Part shown: positions 57,110 through 64,000 of the stretch, in pieces
Layout: every line of letters begins with the position of its first letter
Numbering within the stretch: the first letter of the stretch is position 1
DNA from: Thermothielavioides terrestris NRRL 8126
Taxonomy: Eukaryota; Ascomycota; Sordariomycetes; Sordariales; Chaetomiaceae
Direction of reading: 5' to 3'
DNA: 64,000 nucleotides
Assembly: GCF_000226115.1 (NCBI RefSeq)
Contig: NC_016459.1
Coordinates: 3,912,501 to 3,976,500, forward strand
Notes under the pieces: generated by a model
The model's database searches: none
Told to the model about the DNA's origin: nothing
Seen by the model: only the letters and a program-made list of their open reading frames with translations
Made by a program: the position numbers and the translations under genes

Positions 57110-57943
57110 TCATGCGAGCATCGCCGCAGAGAACAGCGCCAGCAGCGCGGCCGTTCCAAGTCCAGCACTGTGCGAGACGCCCGCGCCAGCGACCACGCCA
57201 GTCTCGCTCGGCAGCGCCTCGGGGAGCCGCTCAGTGGCGTCGCCCAGTCGTCCAAGCTTGTCCTTGGACTCAGCATTGACACTGCCCGCACCACCAACCC
57301 CTCCGGCCGTGCCTGACGACGCCGAGAGATCGAGCGCCCACTTGTAACACGGTTCGGCGGAGACGGCCTTGAAGTCCTTGGTGCGGTTCCCGCAGGCCTG
57401 CCACAGCTCGTGCACCTTGGACCAGATGGGCACGATGAACGTTCTGTACCGCTCCTGCGTGAACTTGTTCAATTCGACCTGGTCGATGTCCTTGGCGCGG
57501 GCCGTGAAGTTCACCTCGTGGCACGTGTCGAACTGCACGCCGCCCAGCTTGTCGGCCTGCTGCTTCAGCGCGGGCGGGTAGGTGGGCTTCGGGATGAGCT
57601 GCGGGGTGATGCGTGCTGCTACCTCGTCGCAGCGCCCTTGGTCCTGGCCGCCTGTCGTGCCTGTGCCGGTGACGGTGGGGGTGGCGGGCACTTGGGTCAG
57701 CAAGAAAACGGAGGGCTCTGGCTTAGGCGTCGGGCTGGGTGTGGGATAGGCGCCGTTCTGCGGTGTGTAGGGAGCTGGTGTGTATGGGGCGGGATAGGCG
57801 CCGTTTTGTGTGTTGGGAGCCGGGGTGTACGGAATGTTTTGATTGGGGCCGCCCGAGGCGACGGGGGAGAGTGGGAAGTTCTGGCCGTTGGCAAAGGCCA
57901 GCAGGCTGGCCAGCAGCGGAAGGGTGGCCGCGAAAGAAGGCAT
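57110..57943 (-). CDS. Secreted Pro-rich protein with probable GPI anchor, 277 aa, single exon
   Basis: The ATG at 57943 starts a signal peptide (MPSFAATLPLLASLLAFANG). Next is a Pro/Tyr/Asn/Thr-rich stretch with repeats of YTPAP and QNGAYP. The folded part carries four cysteines (RCDEV, DTCHEV, QACGNR, EPCYKW), which could form two disulfides. The C-terminus ends in a hydrophobic tail without basic residues (AGLGTAALLALFSAAMLA) after a small-residue region, the usual GPI-attachment pattern. It is probably a cell-wall or surface protein. The open frame extends far upstream but that part crosses a 5' UTR homopolymer and is not family-like. No domain family recognised. Confidence 0.75.
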   Translation of the reverse strand: MPSFAATLPLLASLLAFANGQNFPLSPVASGGPNQNIPYTPAPNTQNGAYPAPYTPAPYTPQNGAYPTPSPTPKPEPSVFLLTQVPATPTVTGTGTTGGQDQGRCDEVAARITPQLIPKPTYPPALKQQADKLGGVQFDTCHEVNFTARAKDIDQVELNKFTQERYRTFIVPIWSKVHELWQACGNRTKDFKAVSAEPCYKWALDLSASSGTAGGVGGAGSVNAESKDKLGRLGDATERLPEALPSETGVVAGAGVSHSAGLGTAALLALFSAAMLA

Positions 57944-58764
57944 GGTGAAGATGCTGAGCGTAGGCTTGTCTGGCGATGAAGAGTAACGTTGATGATGATG
58001 TACGCGAGCAACGAACCCAAAAAAAAAAAAAAAAAAAAGCGACGATAACGGGGTGGTTATGTTGCTGGAGATGTGAGCCGAAAGTTGTTGGAGGGAGAGA
58101 GAAGAAGTCGGGGGCAGAAGCCGACGTTTATGCTGCCGACGGAAGGGAGTTGCTACTGCCGTCCATGTTCGTTGTTTGCGGGCTCCTTCCTTGCATTCTT
58201 GCCTCTGGGCCTTCCCTGGATGGTGATGGCTGCTGGCGGGTGTTTTGGGAGTGCCTGCCGCGCGGATTGATCCGGCGCAGGAAAGACTGGGTGCACAATG
58301 CCAGGCATGTCGTTGCTCCTTGAGGAAGCCATAGGCGGGTGACTCCTGCCCGTCTGACAATTCTTCTCAGATTCTTGAAGCACCCGAAATCACTGAAGAG
58401 AAGAAGGAAGCGGCAGGCCGGATCCGCAAGAAAGGTGTGGGGAACACGTCTCGGGACAGTCAACCTGCCCTGTGGCAGTTTCTGGTAACGCACCACTGCG
58501 CCGCCAGGATGCCACCGCCGAGTTTACATCCCCATGCTGCGGGGAAGTTACACCTGTTTACGCTCGCCGTCGTTGACCGGCTGCCGAGCCTCCCTCTCTT
58601 CCGTTCCCGGATGGATTATTCCGTCTTGACCCATTCGCGTCGAGGGCTGATTCTCCAGCGATCACAGACCTTCAACTTCACCAACCACATAGTGTTTAGC
58701 GAACCGAGGATTTTGGGTATGTCAGACAGTTCTCATGAGCCTGGTGACGCTACCGGACAATGGA

Positions 58765-58829
<65 letters not shown>

Positions 58830-59462
58830 GCGCAGATCAGCGAGACTTGGGATGGCGATGCCCATGGGCTTGGCAAACTGGCCCCTGAACCAGGTGCGTG
58901 TTGTTGTTGACCAACTCCAGTGCATATTCGCGAGATCAACATTTCGCGGAACCCTGAGAGCCGTCGAATTCTTGGGTTGCTGCTCGGCCTGATTACCTCG
59001 CAGTCTGGCCAACATCAAGCGTTTTGGTAGGCACAATGTCGCATATAATCGAGGTGTTTGAGGGTTCCCCATGGAGCAGTACACGTAATTTATTGCTCAA
59101 CACTTGCTTGCCTATAACCAGCAGACACAGTGACGAGGGCGAGTTGCATGTGCATGGGACCTTGCTTTTCTGCGGAGCATGTGACTGCATGGCCTTATTT
59201 ACACTCGGCGCTTCGTAATGCTGTTCACACATTGTCCACCGCCAGCTCTGGCAGCGGCCACTGCTCACATGCTTCGAGCGGACAGCTATGAAACCACGGG
59301 CCGCATCCGAAGGCTGTCCTTCCATTCCAAGCCTCTCCCGAGTCCCCTAGACTCCATACCAGCACATATCCTCAAACACTGCTGGATCCTAGAAAACACC
59401 CCTCGATTCACAGCCGACAATCGCCCACCAGACGCCCCTCCGCGGACTTGCCACGAGTTACA
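57944..59462. other. Divergent intergenic region with two poly-A tracts
   Basis: Contains a 20-nt A run (58019-58038) in the probable 5' leader of the GPI protein gene and a 62-nt A run at 58766-58827. Frames passing through these give Lys or Phe homopolymers and are not genes. Confidence 0.55.
58766..58827 (+). repeat. Poly-A tract, 62 nt
   Basis: Uninterrupted A run, almost the same length as the poly-T at 359-421. No retroposon body or target duplication was found beside it. Confidence 0.92.
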
Positions 59463-60131
59463 ATGGGGCACCACATTGGCTCTGCGCCCAACCCCCCCAG
59501 CGAGGAGGAGAGAGAGTTTTACTACCTCGGCCTCGACTACGACGCCCGCCTCCTTGCACGAACAAGTTCGCTCTCGCTTCCATGGTCCTTCCGTCACTGG
59601 CCGTGGGACGAGCAGAACTGGCAGCCGCAAGGCAAGCGCTTCTTCCATCTTGGCGGCCACCCGATCGCCGCGGCGTGGCCTGCCGCCCTCAAGGCCGCCG
59701 TTGTCGCCGTGCTCAACGAGCGCAACTTCTCGCCCACCTTCGTCGAGCCCGTCCGCATCGGCTTCGCCTCCTCTCCCGGCCCAGCAGGAAGAAGGCGCAG
59801 AGGAGACGCCTTCGCGCCGCCGTCGCCGACCTCGTCCGCCGTCGTGTTGCTGGTCGGCGTCGCGCCGCTAAGTCTCAGCTGGCGGGAGGGGATGGACATG
59901 GCGCGCTGCTGCCGTCGCGTGCTCGAACGGGCGGGAATCGGGGACGTCGAAGTTGAGGTCCAGGAGACGAACGCCAAGTTCCCCGTCGGCGTGCCGTCCC
60001 GCCCGCGCGTGCGGCGGCGCGCGAGCGGTCAGCCGAAGCAGGACGGCCGGTTTCTCTACTTTTATCTGCCGGCGAATAGTGGGAGGAGGCTGTTTCGGCG
60101 TCGCAGGAGCCGTCATCAGTCAGGGGTCTAG
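59463..60131 (+). CDS. Conserved fungal hypothetical protein, 222 aa
   Basis: The first ATG in frame opens MGHHIGSAPNPPSEEEREFYYLGLDYDARLLARTS. The order of motifs (YYLGL..D..LLARTSS..PW, HPIAAAWPAALKAAVVAVL, VEPVRIGF, VVLLVGVAPLSLSWREGMDMARCCRRVLERAGIGDVEVEVQE) matches a family of uncharacterised proteins common in Sordariomycetes, where a hydrophobic strand 'VV(L)WIGV.PGSLS' precedes a helix and an IxDVxVEI strand. No catalytic motif is evident. A basic C-terminus (RRLFRRRRSRH) ends the protein. Function unknown. Confidence 0.65.
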   Translation: MGHHIGSAPNPPSEEEREFYYLGLDYDARLLARTSSLSLPWSFRHWPWDEQNWQPQGKRFFHLGGHPIAAAWPAALKAAVVAVLNERNFSPTFVEPVRIGFASSPGPAGRRRRGDAFAPPSPTSSAVVLLVGVAPLSLSWREGMDMARCCRRVLERAGIGDVEVEVQETNAKFPVGVPSRPRVRRRASGQPKQDGRFLYFYLPANSGRRLFRRRRSRHQSGV

Positions 60132-60577
60132 TGTCGACCAAGAGTTGTGAATTGTTGCTTTGAATTCTTGTTTTGATCTTAGCAGGAATGTAGGTGTAAC
60201 CCATCAAGATTGATTTAGGCCATAAAAAAAAATGCACTGCGTCTGGGGTTCTACGCTCCACGCAAACGGACAGGAACTCCCCGGACAAGCGAGTTAGACC
60301 CTTTTCCGAAGCGACAGTCTTCACCATCCGACCCTCAGTTCGACAGAGCAATAATGCCGCGGGGGGTGCTAACCAGAGCTGGGAAACTGGCATTACAAAG
60401 AGTGCAACTACGGAGTAGTGGCCGGGAAAGAAGAGCGGCGGCAAAGGCAGATAGGTTGGGTGGGATACTCTGAGTGTGGGAAGTGCAGAGTATGTCAAGA
60501 ATCAAGATACGTTAATTAGAAGACGCACTAAGAATCTGGAGACTGCATATCAGGGAACTTTTCCTTCCTCGACAAGT
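60132..60577. other. Intergenic between convergent genes
   Basis: No supported feature. Confidence 0.5.
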
Positions 60578-61735
60578 TCAGGCCGACTCCAACGAGATGG
60601 TAGCCGGGATACAACCGGAACCTTTCATTGGCGTCGCCGTACCGATCATCAGCTCCTGTTCGAGTACCCCATTAAGACCACTCAGACACAACTGCGAATA
60701 CAACGGGAGGCCTGCGTTCGCCGCCGTAAGAGCACCCGTCTGGGAGTCCGCAACCCACTGGAAATTTTTCCAGTCCAGGTAGTCCCAGTTGTCGATGAAC
60801 TCCTGCGTGTTGAACATGAGCTTCTTCGCGTCGGTATTCATCCACCAGATGGTGGCGAAGTACGGATACACGAGCTGCTGGTTGAGGTCGGGGCTGACGA
60901 ACGACAGCAGGCCCTGATCGTCGAGCTGGAACGTGTCGATGGCCTGCGAGGCATCCTGCGCGACGACGAGCAGGTCCCCAGAGCCCTCCAGCGGCACGCT
61001 CTTGAGGTAGTACTTCTCGTCAGACGAGGTCGTGGCCACCATGCGGCTGCCGCTTGGCGCCGTTGACGGCGTGGCGATGACAACTGTGACTACCGTAGCC
61101 GACGAAGTCTCGGTCGTCGCGAGTGTAGTGGTAGCGACCTCAGTCAGCGTCGACGTCTCGGTTGTATCGATGACAACCGTGCTGGCCACAGACGTCTCGG
61201 TTGCGGCAGGGAGGGTGGTGGTAGCCTTCTTGCCGCAGTTGCGAACATTCAGGCAGCTGCAGGCGCTGGAGATGGAGGCAGCCGGGTAGTCGCTCACGGC
61301 GGTGAGTGGCTGACGGCGTTGCTTGGCCGGCGGCGATATGGTGATTGTCTGGGTCTCCACGACAACTGTTCCGATGACGGTTGTGAAGATGGTGTCGATG
61401 TCCGTGACGGTTACGGTTGCCAAATGAGTAGTAGTGCGTGTCTCGGTTGTGACGATGGTCCTGAGCTTGTCAGACCAATCTGCCAGCAAGACCGACGAGT
61501 TCTCATCAACAGAGGGTGCTTACACTGCTGGCGGCGTAACGGTTGCAACGATGGAGGCCGAGTCATAACCGAGGTAAGTACGGCAAAACGGCCTGGCTGA
61601 GGCCGCATTCGCCCTGAGCAGAACCAGCAACTCGTCGGCCACGCATGTTGTCGGGGTAGCCAGCTGCGAGGAGATGGGTGAAGCACTAACGAGCGAGACG
61701 CCCGCAATCAGCGCGCGGAGCAAGATACAACGCAT
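60578..61735 (-). CDS. Secreted Thr-rich protein with N-terminal Cys motif, 364 aa, 2 exons
   Basis: Exons on the minus strand are 61735-61524 and 61460-60578. The intron (63 bp, GTAAGC...CTCAG, with CTGAC nearby) keeps phase and joins VTPPAV to TIVTTE. A signal peptide (MRCILLRALIAGVSLVSA) precedes CVADELLVLLRANAASARPFC, a pattern repeated in many fungal secreted proteins ('ELL..LR..P.A..FCSSYL'). A long Thr/Val-rich stretch follows, interrupted by SSACSCLN and a CGKK motif, and is probably O-glycosylated. The C-terminal 150 residues look folded (KYYLKSVPLEGSGDLLVV, FATIWWMN, CLSGLNGVLEQE). The function is unknown; a surface or matrix role is likely. Confidence 0.7.
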
Positions 61736-62622
61736 TTTGTAACGAGCGACTGCCGGCGTGATGGGCAAGAGGAAACCAAGAGGGGGTCAAGAGAAAGAAA
61801 AGTGGTGGGAAACAGGAAGAGGAAAGCAGAAAAGGCAAGAATGAGGACGGAGGTCAGGTCATACAGCCTAGGTACCTCCCGATTCAGTATATCCGACACC
61901 GCGACCGCTGCAGTCCTTCCCCGTGTCATCCTCATGGCCGTCATGGATGTGCTATCGTCTCTCGGACGCACCCAGGCCCTCGGGGCCGAGGCACCACGCC
62001 CAATGAATTGTGGAAATCTGTTGTCTGTTCCCCACTTAGAATCGATAGTTGTCGAGCTTGAAAGCAGCTGAAAACAATTTTTGGCAAGGCATACACTAAA
62101 TCATCCGCTTATTGTGGATCATACTGCGCTGGTTCTCCGTTTGGATTAGGATAATGAACTATGGAAATGCCAAAGCGGACGAATGGCCCCTTCAATCGCC
62201 CCCAGATTGTGGAGGACCAAGGCGGGAGGTATTGGGACTTTGGGAAGACATACTTCCGGACGAAACACAAACAAAACAGACCAGATCACCAAAACACCAC
62301 GGACGATATCACCAAGTTCCCTGTATTGCTGACACAACTTTATGGCTTAATCAAGTGTGCCGAATTCCACTGTCTCAACCCGATTATTAAATTGTCCCAT
62401 TAATACTTTCACCCACAAGCGACCAGGCAGGCCGCCTCTGGTCAGGCGGCCGCGCAACCCGGGTAAGCAGCGTGAGCTCAAGGCGGAGAGAGCTTACTCC
62501 GGCTCACGCGGCTCACCCAGTTCACCAGGAATGGTGGAAGAGCCGGAGCTATACTCGCAAGAGTGCTACCTAGATTCTCGCCCCTCTTGCCGTGGTATGC
62601 TGCACCCTGTTTGCTTACCTTT
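61736..62622. other. Intergenic
   Basis: Promoter side of the Thr-rich protein gene and 3' flank of nitrate reductase. Short frames only. Confidence 0.5.
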
Positions 62623-64000
62623 TCAGAATCCAAACATATTCTCGTCCTCCACGTAGCCCCATTCTAGCAACACACGTTAGCAGCCATGCTTAGCTCCGAT
62701 ATTGGCCAGACGCCGTTGGCCCCCGGGGGTTGGGGAAGGGGGAAGAATGCAAACACACCTTTCAGCGCCGGCAACGCCGCCTTCTGAACCAGCCCGGGCG
62801 GTCCACACAAAAACACCACATTGCCCTCCCCCGGCGGAAACAGGTACTTCCTCAAAATCGCCGCATCCACCCGCCCCTTCTCCCCCCGCCACCCCTCGCC
62901 AGGATGGCTGAGCACATGCGTGAACCTGATCCTGCCGCCAGACTGCCTCTCGAACCGATCGAGGTCCTCACGGAGCAGAATGTCCGCCTCGGTGCGGTTC
63001 GCGTCGACGGCGCGCACCTCCGTCATGTCGCCGCCGCCGGCCTGCGCGATCCGCGCCACCAAAGCGTACCCGGGCGTGATGCCCGACCCGCCCAGCACGA
63101 GCGACACGCGCGGGAAGCGCAGTCGCCGCGTCGCCCCGCCGCCCGCGCCGCCCGCACCCGCCACCAAGAACTCCGAGTCGCCCGCGTACACGATGTCCCC
63201 CGTCGGCCCCCGGATCTCAACTTCCTCGCCTAGCGGCATGCAGTCGAGCAGGTTGGATAAGGCGCCGCCTGGCTGGGCGTCGGTCGGGAAGTAGGTTTTG
63301 ACGGTGAGGTCGAAGGTGGCCGGTTTGTTGCTGTTGTTGTTGGCGGTGGAGGTGGTGGAGGTGGGCGAGTCGGGAGGGGTGGGTGGTTGCTCAGGCCGGG
63401 ATTCGTCTTTGGGAGTATGCTTTTGGGCGGTGCCGGCTGCGCTCCCTTGGCGTGTCGGGCTGCGCGGCGCGGAAGGCATGACGGGCCGGGTTGGGGTGTA
63501 GGGCCGCACGAGCATCTTGTCTTGCAGGTGGAAGCCGACTTGGATGTGCTGGCAGGTGCCGAGGCCGAGCTCGGGCTTGCCGGGCGGCAGCTCGAAGGTG
63601 TAGGTGCGCGTGTCCTTTGAGATGGAGCGACGGTCGATCAGTTTCACAGGTACCCAGCGGTGCTTTTGGAGCGCTAGCCGGGCGCCCTCGCCTTGTTGCT
63701 GGGCGTTTTCGGCGCGCTCCTTGGCGGCGATCTCCGCGGTCTGCTTGATGAAGTTGGCTGTCTTCTTCGTCACCGCGCCCAGGATGCATTCTGCGGTCAT
63801 TGTCAGTGGACAGTTGTTTCTCGGGAAGGAAACACGCCAACCTTGGAGTTTCTGGTACGCATAGTCGTCGTGAATGCTGGAGAACTCTTCCGTCGTGGCA
63901 CTGTGGCACTGTCCCGCGTGTCCCATGATGGCCGCTTTGCCACCCGGATGCCACGAGAGCACGCTTGTCACATCGTACACCTTGTTGTCGATCACGAGCC
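62623..64000 (-). CDS. niaD: Nitrate reductase [NAD(P)H], C-terminal half: cytochrome b5 and FAD/NAD domains (partial)
   Basis: Minus-strand exons are 64000-63842 (continues beyond the window), 63790-62759 and 62663-62623. The heme domain has HPGGK and, further on, SSIHDDYAYQKL with the second heme His. The flavin domain has MLVRPYTPTRP (FAD), and the pyridine-nucleotide domain has LVLGGSGITPGYAL and FLCGPPG. The last 41-bp exon adds the expected end WGYVEDENMFGF; the continuous frame would otherwise end in non-family sequence. With the Mo-cofactor half outside the window, this is the fungal assimilatory nitrate reductase, which reduces nitrate to nitrite in the cytosol and is usually under GATA-factor and pathway-specific control. 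A Pro/Ser/Thr-rich insertion of about 55 residues follows RPYTPTRP. Confidence 0.9.

Noticed and set aside
58437..58910. 157-codon frame across the poly-A tract
   Set aside because: Lys homopolymer artefact; flanking parts have no motif.
1..64000. CRISPR arrays, bacterial operons, rRNA genes
   Set aside because: None seen; the genome is clearly eukaryotic and no regularly spaced repeats of that kind exist here.

Overview
The window looks like a chromosomal segment of a filamentous ascomycete (Pezizomycotina, most likely Sordariomycetes). Genes are GC-rich, well separated, and carry short GT-AG introns of about 50-110 bp. The gene content fits as well: a nitrate reductase, a GAP-type amino-acid permease, a rhodopsin-domain 7TM protein, a GH31 glucosidase, a DUF3292 protein and several small secreted or GPI-anchored proteins. 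One 18 kb block is saturated with TpA and stop codons, the signature of repeat-induced point mutation (RIP), a genome defence of this group. All calls come from reading the sequence. Intron borders were placed by splice consensus, frame and family knowledge.

Layout. 1-208 is the 3' end of an inositol-monophosphatase-family gene. 572-1154 (-) is a small membrane protein. 1868-4819 (+) is a 963-residue membrane-anchored amidohydrolase with a GC-AG intron. 4906-23055 is one Copia-type LTR retrotransposon on the minus strand, with two 210-bp LTRs and a perfect 5-bp target duplication (AACGA). It is interrupted by an 11.6 kb block (about 9.63-21.31 kb) holding a plus-strand Gypsy gag-pol relic and a second relic that looks like a Ulp1/SENP-type cysteine protease. 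Everything inside is heavily mutated.

23.2-38.1 kb holds a DUF6914-like gene, a kinesin-13-like motor (-), the rhodopsin-domain membrane protein, the amino-acid permease and an extracellular alpha-glucosidase (agdC-like). 38.1-51.2 kb holds a sugar transporter (-), a broken protein-kinase-like pseudogene, a secreted intradiol dioxygenase with a (S/T/G)GFP repeat tail and a damaged cysteine-cluster gene. 51.2-64 kb holds a 12-cysteine small secreted protein, mannose-6-phosphate isomerase (-), a DUF3292 protein, a GPI-anchored proline-rich protein (-), a conserved hypothetical gene, a Thr-rich secreted protein (-) and the C-terminal half of nitrate reductase (-), cut by the window end.

There is no operon logic. 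The shared themes are nutrient acquisition (secreted glucosidase, hexose transporter, amino-acid permease, nitrate reductase, mannose isomerase) and surface or secreted proteins. The most unusual material is the nested retrotransposon block. RIP fades within its terminal LTRs, and the inner element carries a protease-like ORF beyond gag-pol and has unusual ends.
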